DNA of 64,000 nucleotides from Burhinus oedicnemus (Eukaryota; Chordata; Aves; Charadriiformes; Burhinidae), in the NCBI GenBank assembly GCA_008921705.1, contig VFFE01007518.1:6669-70668 (forward strand), given 5' to 3'. Both the position numbers and the translations under genes were made by a program. The notes under the pieces are model-generated. The model saw only the letters and a program-made list of their open reading frames with translations. It searched no databases and was not told where the DNA came from. Positions 27,718-38,666 of the stretch are shown piece by piece (position 1 is the first letter of the stretch; the number at the start of each line of letters is the position of its first letter).

Positions 27718-28728
27718 AGCAAGCTTAAGAAGTGTGGGTTGGATGAAGGGACGGTGGGGTGGATTGAAAACTGGCTGGCAGAGAGAGCTCAGAGGGTTGT
27801 GATTAGTGGCACAGAGTCTAGTTGGAGGTCTGTGACAAGGCGTGTTCCCCAGGGGTCAGTCCTGGGACCAGTCCTGTTCAACATATTCATCAGTGACCTG
27901 GATGAAGGGATAGAGTGTACCATCAGCAAGCTTGCTGATGACACAAAACTGGGAGGGGTGGCTGACACACCACAAGACTGTGCTGCCATTCAGTGTGACC
28001 TGGACAGGCTGGAGACTTGGGCAGACAGAAACCCCATGAAGTTCAACGAGGGCAAGTGTGAGGTACTGCACCTGGGGAGGAATAACCCCATGCACCAGTA
28101 CAGGTTAGGGGATGACCTGCTGGAAAGCAGCTCTGTGGGAAGGGACCTGGGAGTCCTGGTGGACAACAGGATGAGCATGAGCCAGCAATGTGCCCTCGTG
28201 GCCAAGAAGGCCAATGGCATCCTGGGGTGCCTCAAGAGGAGTGTGGCAAGCAGGTTGCGGGAGGTTATCCTCCCCCTCTACTCTGCCCTGGTGAGGCTGC
28301 ACCTGGAGGACTGTGTCCAGTTCTGGGCTCCCCAGTTCAGGAAGGACAGGGAACTGCTGGAGAGGATACAGCAGAGGCCTACAAAGATGATTAGGGGGCT
28401 GGAACACCTTTCTTATGAGGAAAGGCTGAGGGACTTGGGTCTTTTTAGTCTGGAGAAGAGAAGACTGAGGGGGGATCTCCTCAATGCTTCTAAATACTTA
28501 AAGGGATGGTGCCGGGAGGATGGCACCCGTCTTTTTCCAGTGGTGCCCAGTGATAGGACAAGAGGGCACAAACCTGAACCTAGGAAGTTCCATCTAAACA
28601 TGAGGAGGAACTTCTTTCCTTGGAGGGTGGCAGAGCACTGGAACAGGCTGCCCAGAAAGGTGGTGGAGTCTCTGACTCTGGAGACATTACAAACCTGCCT
28701 GGACGCCATCCTGTGCAACCTGCTGTAG
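27718..28728 (+). pseudogene. CR1 ORF2 remnant, C-terminal half of reverse transcriptase
   Basis: This frame encodes the C-terminal half of the CR1 ORF2 protein, whose full form carries an endonuclease and a reverse transcriptase. It is open to the natural stop at 28726-28728. The complete open frame starts at an ATG at 27553, and its first ~55 codons are flanking DNA. Counting from that ATG, '[10 protein letters not shown]' lies at residues 99-108 and the catalytic 'LADD' at 127-130. The thumb and C-terminal domain follow, ending 'ILCNLL'. The endonuclease, fingers and motif A are missing, so it cannot be active. Against CR1-E it lacks two codons (an in-frame 6-bp loss in 'RTRG..HKPEP'). The lack of stops probably means a fairly young copy rather than selection. 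Confidence 0.93.
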
Positions 28729-28816
28729 GTGACCCTGCTCTGGCAGGGGGGTTGGACTAGATGATCTGCAGAGGTCTCTTCCAACCCTTGTGATTCCGTA
28801 ATTCTGTGATTCTGTG
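27718..28816 (+). mobile_element. CR1 LINE fragment, CR1-B (1.1 kb, 5' truncated)
   Basis: A 3' CR1 fragment in plus orientation. It starts within ORF2 at AGCAAGCTTA and ends with two ATTCTGTG octamers (28801-28816) after the conserved 3' UTR. It is very close in sequence to CR1-E and CR1-F, so the three belong to one subfamily. CR1 homology to the left ends at about 27718, where the same DNA in CR1-E continues into the N-terminal RT half. This is the usual result of incomplete reverse transcription. No clear target-site duplication was seen, as is usual for CR1. Confidence 0.96.
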
Positions 28817-29951
28817 AAAAGTCCTGACAGCATTGTATGTCATACTATCAGTGGTGGTGGTGGTTTTTATCTCACTAACATCACTAACGATATCATCCCA
28901 TGAATTCTTTCTTAAGTAACAGAATGAAAGCCACAGCCTCGTACTACAATAGGTAAGGAGGCAGGGGATTTTTTTTTGAAAGGAAGTTACACATCTTAGA
29001 CTTCCAAGTTAGGACAAATTCTATAGGTTTTTATCCTACAGAAAATGTTGCTCACCTATTTTCTTTTTTTTTCAATCAAGACAAAAATTTCAGGCTGAAG
29101 GAAAACATTAAAAAAAATTATTTAGTATAATTATGTTTGTACTTGATTTGGAGTTTAAAATATTTTAAGTATCAAAGCAAGAAACTGTATGGAATTTTTA
29201 ATTTCTCTGTTGTCACCTTGAGATACAATTCCTATTGTACAATTAGGGATTTGAAAATATCAGAAATACAGTTATCAGCTAAAGCTGACAGAGACTGTGT
29301 CATGGAACGAAAATATACTTTTAGTACAAAACAATAAAACTCCTGTGGAAAAAGGCTGATTTTAACTTACTGTTGAGATTTTTTTTTTATTAAAAAAAAT
29401 CCAAAACTTTTTTCTTCACAACATCTGTTTTTAACTTGCAAACTAGGATGTTATTTTGCATCATGAAAGTGCAAAGAGGATCTACTTCAGACATATCTAC
29501 AAGGAGACTCATTTATTAAATAGACTATGATAGTAAATATAGTAGACATACATATAAATGCACATTTTAATGCACAAATTTTAAATCAAAATATATATCC
29601 CTTGATGGCCACAACCTGGTAAAACTAAGTTTGTGTCATATGTGCCAGTCTCACCACGCAAAGTTTCAAACACAGCTTAAAAACAGTTGAGAACCACAGA
29701 AGAGCTCTGCTGCTTGTTTAATTTTCACGCACAACCATGACAGCGGTAGAATAAAAGGTCCTGGATGAAACTCTTCTCCACAAAACCAGCTCTTTACGTG
29801 TCAAATAGAGCAGGCACGCATGAGATCAATAGTGGTGGAAGGCATTGGGAGAGAGATTATCAGGAGTGATTTGACATGAAAGTTCAAGTACAAACTCTGA
29901 CAGCTTACTGATACATGTTCAGTACTCTGGAGATCTTAGCAGATTAGGGAG

Positions 29952-30111
29952 CTAGAGCACTCTGACCCGACTTTTGCTTCTGGTTCCAGAGCTATTTCTG
30001 TCTCCCTTAGAGCGGCGATGGTTTCCTGAAGCTCCATGGCACTGGGGTGAGGAGCTTGTAGTCTTCTTGGGACTCATTTTCATCTTGAGTAATTCAGAGA
30101 AAATCCAATAT
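29952..30111 (-). other. Possible terminal coding exon (unrecognised protein)
   Basis: On the minus strand, a consensus-like 3' splice site (CCCTAG, ending at 30112) is followed by 52 open codons and a TAG at 29952-29954. The deduced peptide starts 'YWIFSELLKMKMSPKK' and ends 'SGTRSKSRVRVL'. It is rich in Ser, Lys, Arg and Gly, and the DNA is less AT-rich and has more CpG (CATCGCCGC) than its surroundings, which looks more like coding than chance. In the same frame a stop (TAA) lies a few codons upstream of the AG, so the segment would have to be spliced to an upstream exon that I cannot find. I do not recognise the protein. The pyrimidine tract before the AG is weak. It could equally be chance or a conserved non-coding element. 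Confidence 0.22.
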
Positions 30112-30411
30112 CTAGGGTCAGATTTAGAATCAGCAGATTACAGATGGTAGCTTTTGTGTTCATGTAATTGTGATAATATTCACCTCGGAGTAAATACATT
30201 TACTGTAAAAAAGGTTTCATATTGGGTCCTTTGTTTGTATTCTTGCCTCCTATTTTATATTGCTTTTCTTCAAAATCTTTTGAAAACATGGTTTAATTTT
30301 TATCAACAACATTGCTCTGAGAAAACAGTATTACGGTATAAAAGTAAAAACAAAGATTTTCAACTGTAGACTTAGATTTGCAACTTGGTTTAACTTGCCA
30401 TTGTGTAATCT

Positions 30412-30471
30412 ATAATAATATAATATAATATAATATAATGCAATGCAATGTAATGCAATGCAATACAATAT
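30412..30471. repeat. Compound pentamer microsatellite (AATAT)n-(AATGC)n
   Basis: About five AATAT units change into AATGC units, with one AATGT and one AATAC variant near the end. The second unit differs from the first by two base changes and has itself been amplified. Confidence 0.92.
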
Positions 30472-30522
30472 CCATTATTCTATTAATGGTACTGACTAAA
30501 AAAAGATTTTGCAAATCAGAGT

Positions 30523-30557
30523 GTACAAAAAGATTTTTTTGTACAAAAAGATTTTTT
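30523..30557. repeat. 18-bp tandem duplication
   Basis: GTACAAAAAGATTTTTTT is followed at once by the same unit one T shorter. It is a local slippage duplication. Confidence 0.92.
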
Positions 30558-31258
30558 GACATCAGAGACAAAATGTCAGCTTAAGGTAACACATAAAATT
30601 GTTCTTTTGTCAATTTAATTCTCTCTGATTTAATAAAAAATAAAATATTTCCTAATTTAAAGCCCAAGGTTTACTTCCTATTTGTGAAATTGAAAATCAA
30701 AGTGTTGGTGGAAACATACATCACAGAATTCATGTGGAATTTCCAGAGACTGAAATAAGCGTTTCTTTTGTACTAGCAATTGAAACAGCTGCATTTATAT
30801 TTTTATTGGTCTAAATTGCAGTAAATTTGATGGTTACATTGTCATTTCAGAAATTTTATTCTATGCAAACATGGGATAATTTATACAATAATTTGAGGAA
30901 GCTCACTGTAGATCAACAACATAGGAATAAAAAATAAAGTCAGAACGAATCACCATAAAAAGAGTCTAAATATGCTCATAGAATACTGATCTGAAACCTC
31001 AACTAAAGCAAATTAATATGACATCCCCATTCTCATTGAAACTAACTTCAATAACAAATGCCAATAATATCAACAACACTTTCACCTCTTAGAAAGCCTT
31101 TGTATGAAGGAAGAACACCCTGGTACAGAGATTAGTAAACACTGCTTTCTTGTTGGAAGCCTAATCTCAACATTTAAGCTGTTTAATTTTTGGTACGTTA
31201 TATACATCATTCCTACAGACTGAAGTGGATGCCACACTTCAAAAAACTGACTTTCCCT

Positions 31259-31280
31259 TATATATATATATACACATATA
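31259..31280. repeat. (TA)n repeat
   Basis: Seven TA units, then CACATATA. Confidence 0.85.
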
Positions 31281-31546
31281 ATTCAACCACAATACCAAAA
31301 CACTGTTGTTATTTTCTTCCCTTATGTGAGCTTTGTAAAGTATTCTGAACTTTTCATAGAAAGATTTACTTAATGCTTGATACGTATCAGTACATAAATG
31401 TGATACTGTGAATGACAAGTTGATGTTCCTAAATGACTGCTGTTCCATGTACTATTTCATTATCATTGAAGATAACTTTTTATGAGAAGTGGGAAGGAGA
31501 AATGAAATTCAGGTAGAGTTCTTTACGTGAAAGCCAACTACATCAT

Positions 31547-32153
31547 CGGTTGCATCAAAAAAGTATGGGCAGCAGGTCAAGTGAGGTGATTCTGCCCCTC
31601 TACTCTGCTTTCATGGGACCCCACCTGGAGTACTGGGTCCAGCTTTCGAGCCCCCAACATAAGAAGGAGATGGACCTGTTGGAGTGAGTCCACAGGAGGG
31701 CAATGAAGATGATCAGAGGGCTTGAGCACTTTCACTTCTCCTATGAGGATAGGCTGAGAGAGTTGGGGTTGTTCAGCCTGGAGAAGAGAAGACTCCAGGG
31801 AGACCTTATAGCAGCCTTCCAGTACCTAAAGGGGGCCTATAGGAAAGATGGAGAGGGACTCTTTACCAGGGAGTGTAGTGATAGGATGAGGGATAAAGGT
31901 TTTAAACTGAAAGAGGGTAGATTTAGAATAAATATTAGGAAGAAATTCTTTACTGTGAGGTTGGAGAAACACTGGAACAGGTTGCCGAAAGAAGTTGTGG
32001 AGGCCTCATCCCTGGAAGTGTTCCAGGCTAGGCTGGATGGGGCTTTGAGCAACCTGGTCTAGTGGAAGGTGCTCCTGCCCATGGCAGGGGGTGCTGGAAC
32101 TAGGTGATCTTCAATGTCCCTTCCAACTATAACCATTCTATGATTCTATGATC
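31547..32153 (+). mobile_element. CR1 LINE fragment, CR1-C (5' truncated)
   Basis: A plus-strand CR1 3' fragment of a subfamily unlike CR1-B, E and F. It begins in the thumb region of ORF2 (CGGTTGCATC) and ends in CCATTCTATGATTCTATG, the ATTCTATG-type tail. ORF2 is open from 31703 to 32062, with 'RGLEHFHFSYEDRLRELGLF' and 'HWNRLPKEVV' recognisable. An in-frame TGA at 31685-31687 replaces what I recall as a CGA (Arg) codon in related CR1 copies, a typical CpG deamination. No catalytic residues are present. It is a dead copy. Confidence 0.95.
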
Positions 32154-34918
32154 CTATTTTATTAAGCTGACTTAAAGGAAATTACTGTATTTTAGAAATA
32201 TAGGAAGAGAACAATTCAAATAATCTGTATCAATGATGGCCAGAAAAACAAAACAGAATTCTCAGTATTTGCGTTCAAATCCAATGGCAGTCCAGAGGAT
32301 AAATAATAAGAAATGTTATGAAATAATAGGAACAACATCTCAAATGAAAAGTCAGACATCCCAGGCATCAGTGTAGTTAATTATTCTTTTGTTCTTTAGG
32401 AACAAAAGACTACTGTGCTGTCAGATCATGCAGTGTTTGTTTGATGCACCTTTCTTATGGAAGCTGGAAATATAGATTCGAGTCTGACATTTGTAATCAT
32501 GATCAATGTGACAAAATACAAAAAAAGAAGTTAAATATTGATTTATTATGAATGGCACAGCCATTTTTTTTGTTTCACTTGGACTACAATCTTTAAAATT
32601 GAATTCAGATTTTAAAAGTATCCTATTGCAAATATTTTTCTTTCTGGTCATTATTGTTTTCAAAGCTTTCCTCATATAGATTCTCAGTTGTTTGCCTATT
32701 ACTGACATGAATTAATCAAATTTTATTTCAGATTTGTAGGCATATATTGTTAAAGGTCAGAAATTTTAATTAATTCATTTATTATTTGAAGACACATTCT
32801 ACTTCCTTTCTTCACCTTGACTTGTTCCACCAGTTGTCCAGCAAAAGTTTCTTGTAGAACTTACTGAGAAAAAGTTGTTCCCAAATGTTCCTTGTTACAG
32901 AATCCCATAATTTGTATATAAAATCTATACCATCATTAAACTGTAAAATCTAGAGAAAAGCTTGAGAAAAGGAAAATGGAAATAAAGGGTGATCTTACAC
33001 CTGAAGCTTAGTAGAGCGGATGCCAGGCTGAGCAGCATGCTGCTATGGGCTGCAGCATGTCACTTCCCTGGAGCACAATGGCAGCAAACCCAAGCTGGCT
33101 GCCCAGAGTGACAGAAAATAACTGGGGTCTAGCAGGGAGCCTTGTCCTTGTTCCCCTACAGGTTTATACTCCAAGTGGGAATCAGACATACACAGTCTGA
33201 TAGTTGGGCTTTTTAAAAAAAATATAAGCCTTCAAAGTCTATCATCTGCCACACATGATCTCAGCTACCACTATCAATCTGTCCTTAGCTTTGTTAGAAT
33301 GTTTGTATGTCTAGTAAGCTTTTAAAGCTTAACAGAACTAGTAGAATAGGAAGAGACATCAAAATGTCCTAAATTATACCACAGGCCCAAGTCCCTGAAA
33401 TTATGCTGCATGTTCCCTAGAACGGTTAAGTGTGTTAGTTCAGTTTTGTCAGAAACTTTTTATATGTAATATGTACCACTGCCTATTATGATATCATTCA
33501 AGATTATTTCCACTGTTATTGACCAATACAGTTTATTCATGTTAATTATCTATGACTAGTAATTTTGTCACCTAAATTGTATGTTTGCAGATTAATCATC
33601 TGATGTTATTGCATGTGATACAATCAAATAGCTGCAGTCAGGCTGTAGATGAAGAGTTCAAAGCAATTTTCCTTCATCAAAATTAGAGTACACATTTTTG
33701 CTTTCTTATATTGTAAATTTGGTGTTCTTATAATCCTCAAGATACAGATGTTGACTCTTTGAAGAGTGCTTCAGTCCCAAGAGTTTGGTTTTTCCAACTT
33801 TGCTAGGGCAATGTGGGTCTAACTCTGACATCACAGCAAACCTTTGCTGGCAGAATCGAGAAAGTTGCTTAGGCAACATTTCTTCCTTGCTGTTAGGGCA
33901 TCTAATGCAACTCATTTAATTCTGGAAAACTCTTTGGAGTAACATTATGTATTGAATGTATTTGTCTGAAACACAGTATAATAAAAATGTAGGTAGTACT
34001 GCTAGCCTTCGCTTCCAAGTAATTTGTAATGAAATTATAAATGATAGATCTGTGCAGGTCCATTCATTGAGTGGATTTATGTGTGGTCTCAGCAAAGCAA
34101 GTTTGTTAGCATCATGCTATGCCCTGAATATTTGTTCATTTATTCATTCAATTCTGAATATCACAAAAAAAAAGCGCTCTTCAGAAAGTGACACTGCTTC
34201 TGCTCTGGAACTGCCTCACTTGTCTACAAATAGCTCTTACATATGATAAAAACTAGATCACATTGGACATGTATGTAAGTAAGCATAGGAAAGTGAAGCA
34301 GAAATGTTCACAATACAGGTACATGGGTTTTGGGTAACATTCTGCTGATATGAAAGCTTGGAATTGGTGATGAAGCCCAAATATTTGCCTCATCCATATC
34401 CACTGAGCTTCACTAGACTGCAAAAGTACCACTGAACCTGCTCTGTATCTATTAGATAAACATGCAGTAGACAGTTAAAACCTGATGGGTAACAAAATGG
34501 TGTGTAACCTAAGTTATAGATCCCTTGAATGTATTACTGGAGTGCACACAAGAACCATAATGCTTTCCTAATTTCTTTAACATGTCCTGTAAGTTAAAGA
34601 GATAATGAATGAAAGATATATCAATGAGATACAGAAGAAATGTTTCAATAAGGTACAGGTAAATAATAGAGGTCACAGTACTGTTTGCTGGGTGACTATC
34701 CTCTGTAATGAGCCTTTGTTAAACAGACCTTTTCATTTTTAGTCTTTACGAAATATATTAATCAAAACCTATCAGTCTCAGTGACTCTTCATCTCTTTCA
34801 GCAGAAAAATCAAACTTATTGTCTTCATCTTTGAAATACTATATAGCTATTTCATGCTAGATTCATCTTTTTCCTAATTCATTTTCTGTTGCTGTGTTTT
34901 TTTCATTAGTGCCTTTTT
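32154..34918. other. AT-rich non-coding stretch
   Basis: No gene or repeat family recognised. A small GC-richer island lies at 33000-33180, open for about 50-60 codons in one frame on each strand but without recognisable motifs. Confidence 0.55.
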
Positions 34919-35351
34919 ATAGAATCATAGAATTGTAGAATAATAGAATCGTTTCAGTTGGAAGAGACCTTTAAGATCATTGAGTCCAACTGTTAAACTA
35001 ACACTGCCAAGTTACCACTAAACCATGTCCCTAAGCACCATGTGTACTTGTCTTTTAAATACCTCCAGGGATGGTGGTTCTACATCTTCCCTGGACAGTT
35101 TGTTCCAATGCTTGATAACCTTTCTGTGAAGAAGTTTTTGTTATTATCCAATCTAAACCCCCCCTGGAGCAACTTGAGGCTATTTCCTCCCGTCTTATCG
35201 CTTGTTACTTGTGAGAGGAGACTGACACTCACCTCTCTACAGCCTCCTTTCAGGTAGTTGTAGAGAGCGATAAGGTCTCCCCTCAGCCTTCTTTTCTCCA
35301 GGCTAAACAACCCCAGTTGCCTCAGTTACTCCTTATTAGATTTGCTCTCTA
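34919..35351 (-). mobile_element. CR1 LINE fragment, CR1-D (3' part, split by CR1-E)
   Basis: A minus-strand CR1 with the 3' tail in reverse at its low end (ATAGAATCATAGAATTG), then the 3' UTR and the C-terminal end of ORF2. Decayed pieces such as '[20 protein letters not shown]' can be read on the minus strand from 35310 downwards. It is clearly more diverged than CR1-E. Homology stops abruptly at 35351, where the 3' end of CR1-E begins. The missing continuation of the same ORF2 region reappears at 37228-37248, beyond CR1-E. Confidence 0.93.
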
Positions 35352-35423
35352 CACAGAATCACAGGGGTTGGAAAGGACCTCTGGAGATCATGTAGTCCAA
35401 CCCCCCTGCCAGAGCAGGGTCAC

Positions 35424-36419
35424 CTACAGCAGGTTGCACAGGATGGCATCCAGGCAGGTTTGTAATGTCTCCAGAGTCAGAGACTCCACCACCTCTCTGG
35501 GCAGCCTGTGCCAGTGCTCTGCCACCCTCCAAGGAAAGAAGTTCCTCCTCATGTTTAGATGGAACTTCCTAGGTTCAGGTTTGTGCCCATTACCTCTTGT
35601 CCTATCACTGGGCACCACTGAGAAAAGGCTGGTGCCATCCTCCCGGCACCATCCCTTTAAGTATTTAGAAGCATTGAGGAGATCCCCCCTCAGTCTTCTC
35701 TTCTCCAGACTAAAAAGACTCAGGTCCCTCAGCCTTTCCTCATCAGAAAGATGTTCCAGCCCCCTAATCATCTTTGTAGCCCTCTGCTGTACCCTCTCCA
35801 GCAGTTCCCTGTCCTTCTTGAACTGGGGAGCCCAGAACTGGACACAGGGCTCCCGGTGTGGCCTCACCAGGACAGAGTAGAGGGGGAGGATAACCTCCCG
35901 CGACTTGCTTGCCACACTCCTCTTGATGCACCCCAGGATGCCATTGGCCTTCTTGGCCACAAGGGCACATTGCTGGCTCATGGTCAACCTGTTGTCCACC
36001 AGGACTCCCAGGTCCCTTTCCACTGAGCTGCTTTCCAGCAGGTCAGCCCCTAACCTGTGCTGGTGCATGGGGTTATTCCTCCCCAGGTGCAGTACCTTAC
36101 ACTTGCCCTTGTTGAACTTCATGAGGTTTCTCTCTGCCCAACTCTCCAGCCTGTCCAGGTCACGCTGAATGGCAGCACAGCCTTGCGGTGTGTCAGCCAC
36201 CCCTCCCAGTTTTGTGTCATCAGCAAGCATGCTGATGGTACACTCTATCCCTTCATCCAGGTCATTGATGAATATGTTGAACAGGACTGGTCCCAGGACT
36301 GACCCCTGGGGAACACCACTTGTCACAGACCTCCAACTAGACTCTGTGCCACTAACCACAACCCTCTGAGCTCTATCTGCCAGCCAGTTTTCAATCCACC
36401 CCACCGTCCCTTCATCCAA
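35424..36419 (-). pseudogene. CR1-E ORF2 remnant, RT palm to C terminus
   Basis: The frame is open for 331 codons to the natural ORF2 stop. The residue order is '[12 protein letters not shown]' at 7-18, '[10 protein letters not shown]' at 37-46, the catalytic 'LADD' at 65-68, then the thumb and C-terminal domain ending 'ILCNLL'. In an intact element this part would finish target-primed reverse transcription. The frame upstream is shifted (see 36440-36868), so a full RT cannot be made. It aligns over its length with the CR1-B remnant, with scattered substitutions. Confidence 0.95.
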
Positions 36420-36439
36420 CCCACACTTCCTAAGCTTGC

Positions 36440-36868
36440 CTATGAGGATGCTGTGGGAGACAAAAAAGCCTTGCTGAAGTCAAGGTAGACCACATGCACT
36501 GCACTCCCCTCATTTATTTGTCCAGTCACGCCATCATAGAAGGCTATCAGATTAGTCAGACATGACTTCCCCTTGGTGAATCCATGTTGGCTACTTCTGA
36601 TAACCTTCTTTTCCTCCAGATGCTTTGAGATGACGCTCAGAATGAGCTGTTCCATCATCTTTCCAGGGATGGAGGTGAGGCTGACTGGCCTGTACTTTTC
36701 TGGGTTTTCCTTCTTGCCCTTTTTGAAGACTGGAGTGACATTGGCTTTCCTCCAGTCCTCAGGCACCTCGCCTGTTCTCCAGGACCTTTCAAAGATGTTG
36801 CAGAGCGACCCAGCAATGACTTCTGCCAGCTCCCTCAGCACTCGCAGGTGCATCCCATCAGGACCCAT
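36440..36868 (-). pseudogene. CR1-E ORF2 remnant, RT fingers and motif A
   Basis: A 142-codon open segment with 'WRKANVTPVFKKG' at residues 39-51, 'YRPVSL' at 59-64, 'QHGFTKGKSC' at 94-103 and motif A 'YLDFSKAF' at 128-135, with the catalytic Asp at 130. Just after motif A, a small net base loss shifts the frame, and the peptide ends about seven codons later at a TAG (36438-36440). The rest of the RT lies in another frame at 35424-36419. Confidence 0.94.
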
Positions 36869-36970
36869 GGACTTGTGGATATCCAGTTGACTTAACTGAT
36901 CTCGAACTTAATCCTCCTCAACCAAGGGAAAGTCCTCCTTCCTCCAGACTTTCTCTGTTACCTGTGAAGT

Positions 36971-37189
36971 CTAGGACTCCTGAGGGCTGGCCTGAGCAGT
37001 AAAGACTGAAGCAAAGAAGGCATTCAGTAACTCTGCCTTCTCTGCACCATCTGTCAGCATGGCCCCTGTCTCATTCAGTAATGGGCCCACATTTTCTCTG
37101 GTTTTCCTTTTGCCTCCAATGTACTTGAAGAAACCCTTCCTGTTGACCTTGACATCCGTTGCCAGATTTAATTCCTTGGCTTTCCTCAT
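36971..37189 (-). pseudogene. CR1-E ORF2 remnant, linker before the RT
   Basis: A 72-codon segment with the CR1 linker signature: 'GFFKYIGGKRKTRENVGPLL' and, near its end, 'KAELLNAFFASVFTA'. This region joins the endonuclease to the RT in CR1 ORF2. A stop and frame change separate it from the RT segment at 36440-36868. The endonuclease itself is absent because the element is 5' truncated shortly upstream. Confidence 0.92.
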
Positions 37190-37227
37190 TTCATCTCTGG
37201 TTTCTCTGGCACCATTCTTGTAATATT

Positions 37228-37248
37228 CCCCTCACCAGCTTTGTTGCC
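37228..37248 (-). mobile_element. CR1-D continuation beyond the nested insertion
   Basis: The 21 bases CCCTCACCAGCTTTGTTGCC, with one further C in front, match the CR1 ORF2 stretch that should directly follow the broken end of CR1-D. The equivalent site in CR1-G reads TTTCACCAGCTTTGTTGACC (from about 45872). Homology fades into unrelated DNA after 37248. Confidence 0.75.
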
Positions 37249-38666
37249 TAGGCTACTTTGTCTAGGTATGCCTTTACTCTTACTCATAACTGTTTCTTAA
37301 TAAGCCAGAAAATATTTTACAGACTGACCTCCTGTATATCACAGAAAACTACTTATCAAGCAGCTACCTCTATGTTATGCGCAATCAGTTGTCCTTGACA
37401 TATAACTATTCCCCCCCATTCTCATTCAAAACACTCTTCAACACCCTCTCATTCCATTGTGTATTTCTCACTCCCAGCTTAACTCCATTAAAACTATGTA
37501 TGTTTGTGGCAGGAAGGGATGTGGAGGTAAAAAAACTAAACTATCATTTTATTTACATTGGTGAACACCAGCAATCATGAGATGCTGAATTAACGAGCAC
37601 CTTCCCACTATCCTTTATCAAATATTTTACAGTATGAATACATACCTTGACTAAGACATCTTAGTTTCAATATCACAAATTGAAAGCGTATGAAGTGGAC
37701 AAATTTTCAATTATTTCCTGTATCTATAAATTCTCTGGGCTTTGAATGGAAGATCATGTAGTATGAGACTTAAAAGACTGGTAACTTCACTTTCAGACAG
37801 TGCCTAAACAGCAATATTTTAAAAACATGTGGTCCCAAGTTGAATCCAAAAGGGATAATTTCTTTGCAAATCTGACATTTATTAATAGATTTTGAACATA
37901 TATGTAAATCCATTCTTGATGTAAACTTAGATTTCAAAGTTACGGGGTTTGTTTTGTTTGGTGTTGGTCATGTCGCCCCTGTCCCATCTTGGAAATTTTC
38001 TTTCTTTCTTTTTTTTTTTTTTTTAGGAAAAAAAAGCCTTCTTGAAAAATTCAGTTAATACAACAGCAAATCCATTTAGAGCCCTGAAACCTCACAGACT
38101 CTCTGAAACATAGCTGTAACTGTAGTCTGATAAAGATAAATTACACCTTTTTCCTCAGACTTCAGACTACTTATTGTGTGTGCATTAGGCAATTCATAAG
38201 AATACTTATTAACTCTGTGGCACTGCAACCTCTAACACAGGTTCAGCTGAATTAGACACAAAGGAGTAACTGAATTTAATCATATTTCTTGACTTGAGTT
38301 CTATTTTCTGACTGGACAGTACCTAACACACTATTATCCCAGCCACTGAAAATTAAAGTACACAAAGACTTTGACACAAGATGAAAAATAACATTCCATC
38401 AGCTAAGAAAACACAACAGCTCAAAGATCTTTTGTCAAAGAATCAGGTGTAGAATCAGAACGTGTTAACAAAGGAAACAACATAAATTTGAAGATTAATA
38501 GGTCAATAGTTCCCATCAGTCAAAACAATTTATTTTCTTATCACAAGAGGAACAAGGACATCCTCACATATAAGAGATTTGAGGGTCAGAATACAGGGAT
38601 TTTATTTTTCTGGTCTCTTTCTTTTGCACAGATCAGTAGAAAGCCTAGTGAAGAGTTTATCAGCGT
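37249..38666. other. AT-rich non-coding stretch
   Basis: No gene or repeat family recognised, apart from the TTTC/poly-T tract at 37997-38024. Confidence 0.55.
37997..38024. repeat. (TTTC)3 and poly-T tract
   Basis: Three TTTC units are followed by about 16 T. Confidence 0.9.

Larger units (their letters stand above)
28817..31546. other. AT-rich non-coding stretch
   Basis: Mostly AT-rich DNA without a recognised repeat family. It contains the exon-like open segment at 29952-30111, the pentamer microsatellite at 30412 and a TA repeat at 31259, listed separately. Confidence 0.55.
35352..37227 (-). mobile_element. CR1 LINE, CR1-E (about 1.9 kb, nested in CR1-D)
   Basis: This is the longest CR1 copy in the window. 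It is on the minus strand, from the 3' tail (CACAGAATCACAG at 35352) to about 37227. It holds the linker after the endonuclease, the full RT palm in two frames, the C-terminal domain and the 3' UTR. It lacks the 5' UTR, ORF1 and the endonuclease. It interrupts CR1-D, so it is younger than CR1-D. It shares subfamily-specific sequence with CR1-B and CR1-F. Confidence 0.96.

Noticed and set aside
27789..28784. Several shorter frames on both strands across CR1-B, and likewise across CR1-E
   Set aside because: They are shadows of the CR1 ORF2 frame in GC-rich DNA.
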